Source: Microbacteriaceae bacterium UBA1487 (GTDB taxonomy: Bacteria; Actinomycetota; Actinomycetes; Actinomycetales; Microbacteriaceae). From it: 64,000 bases of DNA. Position numbers and translations under genes: made by a program. Of this stretch, positions 25,680-32,914 are shown one piece after another. The stretch's first letter is position 1, and every line of letters starts with the position of its first letter. The notes beneath the pieces were generated by a model that did not search any database, was not told where the DNA came from, and saw only the letters and a program-made list of their open reading frames with translations. Location: NCBI GenBank assembly GCA_002325245.1, contig DCRR01000001.1:23813-87812 (forward strand), written 5' to 3'.

Positions 25680-25909
25680 GCGTCCGCCTTCTGCACGCTC
25701 GCCCAGAGGCCGTACTCGTGCATGGCCTCGGTGTGCCGCTCCATCTCCTCGCGCGGTCCGGTGGCGACGACGGCGCGACCCTCGTGATGCACGAGCAGCA
25801 TGAGACGCTCCGCCTCGGGCCGGGAGTAGCCGAAATATGTCATGAAGACACGGGTGACGTACGGCATCAGGTTCACCGGGTCATTCCAGACCACGGTGCA
25901 CCAGGGCAC
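25676..25909 (-). CDS. clpS: ATP-dependent Clp protease adaptor ClpS
   Basis: The ClpS core is clear: PWCTVVWNDPVNLMPYV, RVFMTYFGYSRPEAERLMLLVHHEGRAVV and the AAMHEYGLW-like end. ClpS hands N-degron substrates to ClpC/ClpA. The start is uncertain: GTG 25909 is the only ATG/GTG in frame after the tRNA gene and gives only 77 residues without an N-terminal extension; CTG at 25945 would add 12 residues. The frame continues through the tRNA-His gene, where translation is an artefact. The stop overlaps the DUF2017 start. Confidence 0.85.
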   Translation of the reverse strand: MPWCTVVWNDPVNLMPYVTRVFMTYFGYSRPEAERLMLLVHHEGRAVVATGPREEMERHTEAMHEYGLWASVQKADA

Positions 25910-25956
25910 ATCCAGGGTGACGTCCGGGGCGAACTCTTCGACCAGGACGGAATCGG

Positions 25957-26029
25957 GGCGACCGACGGGACTCGAACCCGCGACATCCGGCACCACAAGC
26001 CAGCGCTCTACCAACTGAGCTACGACCGC
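25957..26029 (-). tRNA. tRNA-His (GTG anticodon)
   Basis: Complete cloverleaf on the minus strand: acceptor GCGGTCG pairing with CGGTCGC, D arm GCTCAGTTGGTAGAGC, anticodon stem CTGGC with loop TTGTGGT, and T arm GCGGG-TTCGAGT-CCCGT. Position 73 is C and the preceding genomic base is G, giving the G-1:C73 pair that identifies tRNA-His. CCA is not encoded. Only about 12-48 bases separate it from the clpS start candidates. Confidence 0.95.
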
Positions 26030-26057
26030 CATATGCTGCTTACGCAACTCAACGATT

Positions 26058-26681
26058 CTAGGGCATCCGAGACGCCCACTCGTCCACGACTCTCGTCGAG
26101 GCGGTGAGAGCCTGTTCGCTCGTCGGTCCGGGAGCGGGAACGAAGACCGCGCGGCGGTAGTAATCGAGCTCGCGGATCGACTCCAGAATGTCGGCGAGAG
26201 CCCGGTGTCCGCCGTTCTTGGCGGGCGACTGGAAGTAGACCCGCGGGTACCAATGGCGCGAGAGCTCCTTGATCGACGACACGTCGACGTTGCGGTAGTG
26301 CAGGTGCGAATCGACGCGGGGCATGTACTTTGCCAGGAACATGCGGTCGGTGCCGATCGTGTTTCCGGCGAGAGGTGCGCTCTGGTGGTCGGGGACGTAC
26401 TTCAGGATGTACTCGAGCACCTGGTATTCGGCATCGGCGAGCGTGACGCCGTTCGGGATCTCCTCGATCAGCCCGCTCTCGCGGTGCATGTTCGTCACGA
26501 ACTCGTTCATGTTGTCGAGCGCCGACTGGTCGGGCTTGATCACGATCGTGAACCCCGGATCGACCAGATTCAGGTCGTAGTCGGTGATGACGACGGCGAC
26601 CTCGACGAGTTCGTCGACGTCGACATCGAGTCCCGTCATTTCGCAATCGATCCAGACGAGCAGATCTGATCCAGCAGCCAC
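26058..26681 (-). CDS. orn: oligoribonuclease
   Basis: 207 residues, full length for this DEDDh 3'-5' exoribonuclease, which degrades RNA dinucleotides, including pGpG. The first catalytic pair is D12 and E14 (VWIDCEMTGLD); NTIGTDRMFLAKYMP carries the next aspartate; KNGGHRALADILESI carries the catalytic histidine and aspartate. Starts with GTG behind a leaderless -10. Downstream is the tRNA-His gene. Confidence 0.95.
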   Translation of the reverse strand: MAAGSDLLVWIDCEMTGLDVDVDELVEVAVVITDYDLNLVDPGFTIVIKPDQSALDNMNEFVTNMHRESGLIEEIPNGVTLADAEYQVLEYILKYVPDHQSAPLAGNTIGTDRMFLAKYMPRVDSHLHYRNVDVSSIKELSRHWYPRVYFQSPAKNGGHRALADILESIRELDYYRRAVFVPAPGPTSEQALTASTRVVDEWASRMP

Positions 26682-26687
26682 GCGCCG

Positions 26688-26693
26688 AGTCTA
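26688..26693 (-). promoter_or_regulatory. -10 box, leaderless promoter of orn
   Basis: On the minus strand TAGACT, six-base gap (CGGCGC), GTG at 26681. Confidence 0.6.
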
Positions 26694-26727
26694 GTCGGCC
26701 CGACCGACGGGCTCCCGAGCCGGAAGA

Positions 26728-27507
26728 CTATGGACGGGCGTCGATCGGCCGCGGCTCGGGCAGCTTCGGCCCCATCCCGTCGCCGCTGGACACGCGGCGG
26801 AGGCGTCGGCCGAGCCACGGCAGGCCGTGCCGGCGAACCCAGTCGAGCGTCGAGATCGGCACGCCCGCGGTGCGTCCCGCATCCGGGTGGCTCGGCATCG
26901 CGTCGACGCCGAGCTGCGTCGCGGCGGTGCGTGCGATGGCGAGATGCCCGAGGGTGGAGGGGTGGATGCGGTCCTCCGACCAGGCGGAGCGCTCGCGGAG
27001 CGCCTCGAGCCCCCACAGGTCGAGGAGCACGCAGCCGTGGCGCGCGGCGATCGAGCCGAGGTGCGCGTTGAAGAGCGCGGTGCGCTGGCGCAGCACGCGC
27101 AGCATGCGTGCGCGGCCCGGGTCGAACACGGTGGCGAGCAGCACCGTGGCGCCGCCGCGCCGCAGCTCGGCGATGCACGGCTCGAGGCTCGCGGCGAGCT
27201 CATCCGGGTCGATGCGGAACGACATGAGGTCGTTGCCGCCCACCTGGATCGAGACCAGGTCGCCTCCCATCGCGCGCGCCGCCGGTGCCTGCTCGTCGAC
27301 GACGTGACGCACCCTCCGCCCGCGCACGGCCAGATTCGCGAACTCGAGGCGGGGCCCGCCCGCGGCCCGGCTGTCCGCGTCGAGCGAGAGCGCCAAGCGG
27401 TCGGCCCAGCCGAACCATGGTGCTCCGTCGCCCACGACCGGATCGCACCAGCCCTCGGTCACGGAGTCACCGAGGGCGATGAAGCGGGTCCAGGTCCGGG
27501 CTGCCAC
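26728..27507 (-). CDS. SGNH/GDSL-type hydrolase
   Basis: About 259 residues. Block I FIALGDSVTEGW with catalytic Ser (GDS), block II glycine region (LAVRGRRV), block III GGND, and block V DRIHPS with the Asp/His pair are all present, so it should be a serine esterase or lipase-like enzyme. No signal peptide. GTG at 27507 is preferred because a weak -10 (GACACT) lies six bases upstream; GTG 27513 is two codons earlier. Substrate unknown. Confidence 0.85.
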   Translation of the reverse strand: MAARTWTRFIALGDSVTEGWCDPVVGDGAPWFGWADRLALSLDADSRAAGGPRLEFANLAVRGRRVRHVVDEQAPAARAMGGDLVSIQVGGNDLMSFRIDPDELAASLEPCIAELRRGGATVLLATVFDPGRARMLRVLRQRTALFNAHLGSIAARHGCVLLDLWGLEALRERSAWSEDRIHPSTLGHLAIARTAATQLGVDAMPSHPDAGRTAGVPISTLDWVRRHGLPWLGRRLRRVSSGDGMGPKLPEPRPIDARP

Positions 27508-27640
27508 GATCACAGTGTCGCGAGGAGCAGGCCTGGTCGCCAGAGCGTCGAGTCAGGGTTTCTCGGAACGTCGACGAGAGTTCACGAAGCGGGCCGATTG
27601 TTCGAGAACGCGTCACCATGGCGTGGGCGTGTTCGGTCGA

Positions 27641-27646
27641 TAGCAT
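27641..27646 (+). promoter_or_regulatory. -10 box, leaderless promoter
   Basis: TAGCAT, six-base gap (GACGGA), ATG at 27653. Confidence 0.6.
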
Positions 27647-27652
27647 GACGGA

Positions 27653-28057
27653 ATGACGACGCGACCCCGGCTCGGGCGGTATGGCGCAGCGGGTGCGATT
27701 GCGCTCGCGCTCGCTCTCGCGGGATGCGCGCCGGGCGATGCATCGAACCCCGTGGCCACCTTTCAGGTCGCCGGTGGGGAGACCTACCGAATCGAACTCG
27801 CTACTCCGGAACTCGTCGACCACGCCGAGCGGCTTCTCGCGGGCGAGCAGATCGCGGCCATTCCGCTCGGCACCGTCGTCCGCGACGAGGCGGGGGTCAA
27901 CGAGCCGTGGTCGTGGCACATCGACCCGGCGACGCTCGAGTTCGCTGAGATCACGATCGAGGTCTGCGACGGCCTGCCGAGCTACGTCGAGGACATGACG
28001 ATCACGAGCGACCAGTTCTGCCCGTGGTCGGCACAGGTGATCGCGGTCGAGCGATGA
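27653..28057 (+). CDS. lipoprotein with BP74-like domain
   Basis: 134 residues. Signal peptide of about 24 residues ending in the lipobox LAGC (C25). The mature part has a strand region (ATFQVAGGETYRIELATPELVDHAERLLAG), the NEPWSWHIDPATLEFAEITIEVCDGLPSYVEDM block and a C-terminal FCPWSAQVIAVE. This pattern resembles the domain of the Dictyostelium calmodulin-binding protein BP74, found in scattered bacteria. Two cysteines (VCDG and FCPW) may form a disulfide. Cell-surface location is likely; function unknown. Confidence 0.75.
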   Translation: MTTRPRLGRYGAAGAIALALALAGCAPGDASNPVATFQVAGGETYRIELATPELVDHAERLLAGEQIAAIPLGTVVRDEAGVNEPWSWHIDPATLEFAEITIEVCDGLPSYVEDMTITSDQFCPWSAQVIAVER

Positions 28058-28093
28058 GGAAATGCGCAGCGGGCCGCGCACGTTGAGAGTGCT

Positions 28094-28354
28094 GTGATCG
28101 TCGACCTCTACACCTCCGCCTTCTGCGGCTCGTGTCATGCGGCGCGCGCGACGCTCGCCGAGGCGGCGCGGCTGGTGCCGGGCGCCTCCGTCGTCGAGCG
28201 CGACGTCGTCGCGTTCGCGGACGACGCGGAGCGGGAGGGCATCGTCGCGACGCCGACCGTGATCGTGCGCCGCGATGACGGAACCGAGGTGTTCCGCGCC
28301 GCGGGAGCGCCGCCCCTCGACGCGGTGCTGCGCGCGCTCGCGCTCGCGGTGTGA
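28094..28354 (+). CDS. thioredoxin/glutaredoxin-like protein
   Basis: 86 residues with a redox-type motif CGSC at C11-C14 near the start of helix 1 (YTSAFCGSCHAARATL) and a cis-proline region ATPTVIV. Short for thioredoxin, closer to glutaredoxin-fold mini-proteins. GTG start at 28094. No export signal, so it is probably a cytoplasmic thiol-disulfide protein; partner unknown. Confidence 0.8.
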   Translation: MIVDLYTSAFCGSCHAARATLAEAARLVPGASVVERDVVAFADDAEREGIVATPTVIVRRDDGTEVFRAAGAPPLDAVLRALALAV

Positions 28355-28400
28355 GCGATCCGGGTCACCGGATGCTCGGGCGATAGGGCACGCTGTCGGG

Positions 28401-29462
28401 ATGACGAGCTTCGAGGATCGACTGACGGCGATGTGCGCTCGCGTCAACGCGCGTGCCGATGTCAGCGAGCTGTCGCTGCGGGTGACCGACCGTTCCGGCG
28501 AGATCGACGCCGCGTGGAGCGCTCCCGGGGCGCGGGCCACCCACTGCATCGCCAGCAGCACGAAGCCGTTCGCGGCCGCACTGATCCTGCGGCGGGTCGC
28601 GTCGGGCGAGCTCGGCCTCGACCAGCCGCTCGTGAGCATCGTTCCCCGCGATGAGCTCACGGGTCTCAACCGCGTCGGAGGAACCGACCGTGCCGATGAG
28701 CTGACGGTGCGCGACGTGCTGGCCCACACCTCGGGCATCCCGAACTACTATGCCGCGAAGGCGCTCGATCCGAACAGCGACATCGCCGCCGTGACCGCGG
28801 CGGATCCCGGGTGGAGCTACTCCGACGCCCTCGAGATCGCCCGCGGCATGGAGGCGAAGTTCGCTCCGCACAGCGGGCGAGCCGAATACAGCTTCACGAA
28901 CTACCAGCTGGTCACGCGCGTGATCGAGGTGGTGACCGGGGTCCCGCTCGCCGAGGCGCTGACACGCGAGATCATCGAGCCGATGGGGCTTCGCGACACC
29001 GCGCTGCTGACGCCGGCCTCGCTGGAGCTGTTCGATCGCGCATCGCCGGTTCTCCATGGTCGGCAGTCATATCGCGGCGCGCGTCGGCTCGCCTCGCTCG
29101 GAGCCGAAGGCGCCCTGGTGTCGAGCACGGCCGACACGATGCGGTTCCTGCGCGCGATGCTCGACGGCGAGGCCCTCGGCGACGGCATGCTGCAGCGTGC
29201 GCTCTCCGACCGGCTCCCGATCTTCCCCGGCGCGAGCTACGGCCTCGGCGTGATGGCGCTGACGCTGCCGCGACTGCTGACCGGCCTTCCGCGTCCCGGG
29301 CTGCTCATCGGCCACGCGGGAATGACCGGGCACTTCATGTTCGGCGACCCGGTCAGCGGGCTGGCCGCCGTCGGCACGACCAACCAGCTCGCCGACCCGC
29401 GGCGTTCGATTCGGGTGCTGATCGGCGCGCTGCGCGCGGCCCGGTCGGTCAGTCGAGGCTGA
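28401..29462 (+). CDS. serine beta-lactamase-like hydrolase (class C/AmpC-fold)
   Basis: 353 residues from ATG 28401. SxxK motif SSTK with S52 and K55, and HAG near the C-terminus (IGHAGMTGHF) in place of KTG. The second motif reads YSFTNY, where most relatives have YSN, so the usual Asn is Phe. HTSGIPNYY and a long interior match the AmpC/esterase EstB-like family. No signal peptide is seen, arguing against a secreted antibiotic-degrading role; an intracellular esterase or peptidase is more likely. The stop overlaps the convergent AMP-ligase gene by 14 bp. Confidence 0.83.
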   Translation: MTSFEDRLTAMCARVNARADVSELSLRVTDRSGEIDAAWSAPGARATHCIASSTKPFAAALILRRVASGELGLDQPLVSIVPRDELTGLNRVGGTDRADELTVRDVLAHTSGIPNYYAAKALDPNSDIAAVTAADPGWSYSDALEIARGMEAKFAPHSGRAEYSFTNYQLVTRVIEVVTGVPLAEALTREIIEPMGLRDTALLTPASLELFDRASPVLHGRQSYRGARRLASLGAEGALVSSTADTMRFLRAMLDGEALGDGMLQRALSDRLPIFPGASYGLGVMALTLPRLLTGLPRPGLLIGHAGMTGHFMFGDPVSGLAAVGTTNQLADPRRSIRVLIGALRAARSVSRG

Positions 29463-30897
29463 GTCGCCGCCGGAACTCGTCGGTGAGCCGCCTGCGCTCC
29501 ACCTTGCCCATGCGATTGCGGGGGATCGTGGCGACCCGCCCGAACACGGTCGGATGCTTGCCCGGCATTCGTTGGCGCAGCATGCGGTCGAGTGCGCGCA
29601 GGTCGCCGTTCGCCTCGGCGACGACCGCGAGTCCCAGCTCCGGAACGCCGGCCCGTCGTTCGATGACGAAGGCTGCCGCGTCGGTCACGCCCGGGAAGCC
29701 CTCGATCACGGCGTCCACGCTCGCCGGGTCGATCTTCACCCCGCCCAGATTGATGAGCTCGGAGTCGCGGCCGTCGAGAACGAGGTGGCCGGATGCGTTC
29801 AGCATCCCGCGGTCGCCGGGGTGGAACCACCCCGCCCGGAAGGAGCTGCCGGATCCCTCGTTCAGATACCCCGACGCGAGACCCGGGCCGCGATAGCGGA
29901 CCTCTCCCGAGTTGCCCGTGGCAACGCCGATGCCATCCGCGTCGACGATCTCGAGATCGATGCCCGGCAGAAGCGCCCCGGTGTCGGACGGATCGTCTCC
30001 CTCGGCCAGGAGCGTCATCGAGATCCCGCCGCCCTCGGTCGACCCGTAGACGCTCTTGATGGGCACCCCGTGCTCCCGGGTGGCGGCCGCCACGAATCCG
30101 GGCGTCGGGGCGGCGCCCGCCGTGCGGATCTCCCTCAACGTGGGCAGCGTGATCGCGTGTTCGCGCAGCAGCCCGAGCGCGTGGCCGACCTGGACGGGAG
30201 ACCCGGCGAGCACGGCGATGCTCATCGCGGCGGCGGCGCGCAGCGTGCGCAGGTCGATCTGGTTCATCGCCAGGTAGGGGACGCCGTGGCGCAGCGCCGC
30301 GAGGGCCGTGTGGAAGCCGCCCGTCGTCGAGAGCGTCATGAGGTTCAGCTCGACCCGGCCATCGGTCCAGTAGCTGTCGAGGTTGCTGAGCCGGTGCTCG
30401 ACGGCCGCGACCGAGAGCATCGCGGCGCGCGGCTCACCGGTGGTGCCGCTGGTCAGGATCAGTCGGCACGTCGAGTCGGGGCGCGGGAAGTGCACCGCGG
30501 GCGGTCCGGGCTCTCCCCGGTCGTGGTACTCGGACACGGCGTCGTCCAGCCAGAGCCGGTCGATCGTCACGGTGAGCGCGGCGGTGGCCAGCATCCGCGC
30601 GGGGTCGGTGATCAGCACGTCCGCGCCCAGGGCGATCGGCTCCACGAGTCCGCTCAGCGACAGCGAACGCGCGGCGAGCCGGAAGAGAGCGAGGGTGACG
30701 ATCCAGTCGAGCGCGGGCTCGAGGTCGATGGCGACGAGCTGGCGCGGGCGGATGCCCTCCTCGCGAAGCCGGGTCGCGACGGCGGAAACGGCGACGTCCA
30801 GTTCGGCGAAGGTCCACTGCCGGTCGATCGCCGCGAGCGCCACGCCTTCGCTGTCGTCTTCGGCGTGGGCTCGCAGCTGATGCACGGAAGAAAACAT
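29449..30897 (-). CDS. AMP-dependent synthetase/ligase (ANL superfamily)
   Basis: 482 residues from ATG 30897, with GGAG five bases upstream. The ANL motifs are visible: the phosphate-binding loop ILTSGTTGEPRAAM, YGSTEGGG, the GWFHPGDRG hinge, DGRDSELINLGGVKIDP, and the C-terminal catalytic lysine region RNRMGKVERRRL. It activates a carboxylic acid as its adenylate; the short size and single domain suggest an aryl or short/medium acyl substrate. No adjacent carrier protein or thioesterase identifies it further. It diverges from the surface-protein gene across a 116-bp region. Confidence 0.85.
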   Translation of the reverse strand: MFSSVHQLRAHAEDDSEGVALAAIDRQWTFAELDVAVSAVATRLREEGIRPRQLVAIDLEPALDWIVTLALFRLAARSLSLSGLVEPIALGADVLITDPARMLATAALTVTIDRLWLDDAVSEYHDRGEPGPPAVHFPRPDSTCRLILTSGTTGEPRAAMLSVAAVEHRLSNLDSYWTDGRVELNLMTLSTTGGFHTALAALRHGVPYLAMNQIDLRTLRAAAAMSIAVLAGSPVQVGHALGLLREHAITLPTLREIRTAGAAPTPGFVAAATREHGVPIKSVYGSTEGGGISMTLLAEGDDPSDTGALLPGIDLEIVDADGIGVATGNSGEVRYRGPGLASGYLNEGSGSSFRAGWFHPGDRGMLNASGHLVLDGRDSELINLGGVKIDPASVDAVIEGFPGVTDAAAFVIERRAGVPELGLAVVAEANGDLRALDRMLRQRMPGKHPTVFGRVATIPRNRMGKVERRRLTDEFRRRLSLD

Positions 30898-31013
30898 GAC
30901 GCTCCGGTCCTCGGGTGTCGCTGGTGTCCGCCCCCACTGTAGGGTGAACCGACTTGCCCGTGACTTGTCCCCCCGATTCACGGGTTCACCCCGACGCTCT
31001 GTGAGGAGCCCCC
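30898..31013. promoter_or_regulatory. divergent promoter region with nested inverted repeats
   Basis: GGGTGAACC at 30942-30950 is the inverse of GGTTCACCC at 30983-30991, and inside it CCCGTGA at 30957-30963 is the inverse of TCACGGG at 30978-30984. The rightward gene's GAGGAG RBS and the leftward -10 (TACAGT, minus strand, 30936-30941) flank it. Suggestive of an operator or structured leader. Confidence 0.55.
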
Positions 31014-32660
31014 GTGGCCGAGGCTGTGCCCCCGACGACCGCTTTCGGACCTCTGGCGCGACGCCGCATATCACGGACGGCCGCCGCCGTCGCCTCCAGC
31101 GGGCTGCTGGTCGGCATCGGCGCCAGCCCGGCCTGGGCGGCGCCCGCGGATGACTGCGACGTCGCGAACACAGTGACGGCTCCCGGGGAGGGGGCGGCCG
31201 AGATCCAGGCGCTGCTGGACGCGGACACCGCGACGGTCTGCCTGTCGGGAACGTTCACCCTGACGGCACCGCTGACCTTCGACCACGACCTGGTCATCTT
31301 CGGCCTCGACTCTGCGGTTCTCGACGGCGACGGGGTCACGAACATCCTGGAAGGCACGTCGGGCGCACGCCTCTCGGCGGGGTACCTGTCCTTCGTCAAC
31401 GGGGTCGGCACCTCGGGCGGTGCTATCACCGTCGACGGCGACCTGACCGTCGGCTCCTCGTCGTTCACCGGCAACCTGGCGACCGCGGGCGGCGGCGCGA
31501 TCTTCGCGGATGGCGACGGCAGCCTTGAGGTTGAGATCTTCGACTCGACCTTCACGAACAACTCGACGGGGTTGAGCGGCGCTCCCGGCGGCGCGGTCTT
31601 CGCCGACGGGGAGAGCACGGTCTACATCTTCGATTCGACCTTCGACGGCAATCAGGCGGGCGAGTTCGGCGGCGCGGTCGCCGGCTACGTGGTGCTGGCC
31701 GAGACCTCGACGTTCATCGACAACGAGGCGGAGTTCGGCGGCGCGCTCTACGGCTTCGCCACCCTCACCGTCGAGTCGACGTTCGCCGAGAACGCCGCGG
31801 TGCAGGGAGGGGCGAACGCCTCCGTGTACTACGCCGCCGTGGTGGACTCGACCTTCGTCGGCAACACGGCCGAAGAAATCGGTGGCGCGCTCGTCGCCGC
31901 TGACTTCGCCGTGATCCAGAACTCCACCTTCGTCGACAACGATGGGGGCGAGGTCGGCGGCGCGCTCGCAACGGCGGGCGGCTCGATCACGTTCACCACA
32001 TTCCTCGGCAACGAGGCCGACGAGGCCGACGCCGTGATGATCTTCGAGGAGGGCTTCGGCTCCGGCGAGTTCGACGATCTGGAGCTCGGCGGCAACATCT
32101 TCGCCGGGACCAGCGGCAACTCCCAGCTCCGCCTCGACAGCCCCGGCGACGACTCTGCATCGTTCACCGATCTGGGAGGCAACGTCTTCAGCACGTCCCG
32201 CGCGGCGGAGTCGGATCTCGAGCCGGCGCACGAGAGCTCGCTGTTCTCGCGTTCGGTGGAGGACATCTTCGGACCGAATCCCGCGCCGACCGACAACGGC
32301 GGTGCCACCGAGACCGTGGCGCTCGTCGCGGGAAGCCCGGCGATCGACGCGGTCCCCGACATCGACGTCGAGTGGATCTTCACCGCCGACGAGGTGTTCT
32401 TGGAGGACTTCGCGGCGTCCAGCGATAGCTTCGCCGCGGTCGATGACTACTTCGCGGTGGCTGATGACGAAGAGACCTTCGATCAGCGCGGAGTGAAGCG
32501 AACGGCTCTCGCCGATGCCGGGTCCTTCGAATACGGTGTCGCGGAGCTGGCGTCGACAGGACCGGAGAACGCGTCGCAGGCGACCTGGTTCGCTGCGGTG
32601 CTGGTGGCGCTCGGCTCGCTGGTGCTCCTCGTGTCGCGCCGCAGTCGGCGCCTTTCCTAA
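31014..32660 (+). CDS. secreted beta-helix surface protein with choice-of-anchor Q and sortase-like tail
   Basis: 548 residues. N-terminal signal peptide cleaved probably after AWA (residue about 43). The body is a repetitive right-handed beta-helix of about five to six STF-x2-N / GGA(V/L) units (about 130-330), resembling the polymorphic-membrane-protein repeat. Near the C-terminus PTDNGGATETVALVAGSPAID is the choice-of-anchor Q pattern. The end has LASTG, a hydrophobic helix and RRSRR, a sortase-type cell-wall anchor. GTG start at 31014 behind GAGGAG. Probable exposed adhesin or polysaccharide-binding wall protein; ligand unknown. Confidence 0.82.
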   Translation: MAEAVPPTTAFGPLARRRISRTAAAVASSGLLVGIGASPAWAAPADDCDVANTVTAPGEGAAEIQALLDADTATVCLSGTFTLTAPLTFDHDLVIFGLDSAVLDGDGVTNILEGTSGARLSAGYLSFVNGVGTSGGAITVDGDLTVGSSSFTGNLATAGGGAIFADGDGSLEVEIFDSTFTNNSTGLSGAPGGAVFADGESTVYIFDSTFDGNQAGEFGGAVAGYVVLAETSTFIDNEAEFGGALYGFATLTVESTFAENAAVQGGANASVYYAAVVDSTFVGNTAEEIGGALVAADFAVIQNSTFVDNDGGEVGGALATAGGSITFTTFLGNEADEADAVMIFEEGFGSGEFDDLELGGNIFAGTSGNSQLRLDSPGDDSASFTDLGGNVFSTSRAAESDLEPAHESSLFSRSVEDIFGPNPAPTDNGGATETVALVAGSPAIDAVPDIDVEWIFTADEVFLEDFAASSDSFAAVDDYFAVADDEETFDQRGVKRTALADAGSFEYGVAELASTGPENASQATWFAAVLVALGSLVLLVSRRSRRLS

Positions 32661-32743
32661 CCGCCCGAGTCCGGCTCTTCTCGGACGCGCGCGCGTCGGG
32701 GCGTGCGGGCCGAGCGGGGAGCCCTGCGATACCCTGGCGAGGC
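32661..32743. promoter_or_regulatory. tRNA-Arg promoter region
   Basis: Short spacer with TACCCT at 32730-32735, a -10 box eight bases before the tRNA. No clear -35 sequence. No gene. Confidence 0.4.
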
Positions 32744-32816
32744 GCCCTCGTAGCTCAGCGGATAGAGCAGGAGCCTTCTAATCTCTTGGTCGCAGGTTCG
32801 ATTCCTGCCGAGGGCA
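32744..32816 (+). tRNA. tRNA-Arg (TCT anticodon)
   Basis: Full cloverleaf: acceptor GCCCTCG/CGAGGGC with discriminator A, D arm GCTCAGCGGATAGAGC, anticodon loop CTTCTAA, T arm GCAGG-TTCGATT-CCTGC. CCA is not encoded. Its last 22 bases plus 11 downstream bases are repeated exactly at 32876-32908. Confidence 0.95.
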
Positions 32817-32827
32817 CATCCCGAACG
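32795..32827 (+). repeat. 33-bp direct repeat, copy 1 (tRNA-Arg 3' end)
   Basis: Begins in the T arm (GGTTCGATTCC) and runs 11 bases past the tRNA end (CATCCCGAACG). Identical to 32876-32908. Confidence 0.9.
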
Positions 32828-32875
32828 CTCGCCCAGTTGCGGACCGTGCCACGCCGCGCACCGCGATGCGGTGCG

Positions 32876-32908
32876 GGTTCGATTCCTGCCGAGGGCACAT
32901 CCCGAACG
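32876..32908 (+). repeat. 33-bp direct repeat, copy 2 (displaced tRNA-Arg 3' end)
   Basis: Exact copy of 32795-32827, 81 bp away, without a 5' tRNA half. This is the appearance of an att-site duplication left by a tRNA-targeting integrative element, or of a local duplication. Confidence 0.85.
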
Positions 32909-32914
32909 GGCGCC

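Noticed and set aside
25910..26047. Upstream extension of clpS through the tRNA
   Set aside because: The residues AVVAQLVERW are translation of the tRNA-His gene and are not protein-coding.
32876..32908. Second tRNA-Arg gene
   Set aside because: Only the T arm and 3' acceptor strand are repeated; upstream bases do not form D or anticodon arms.
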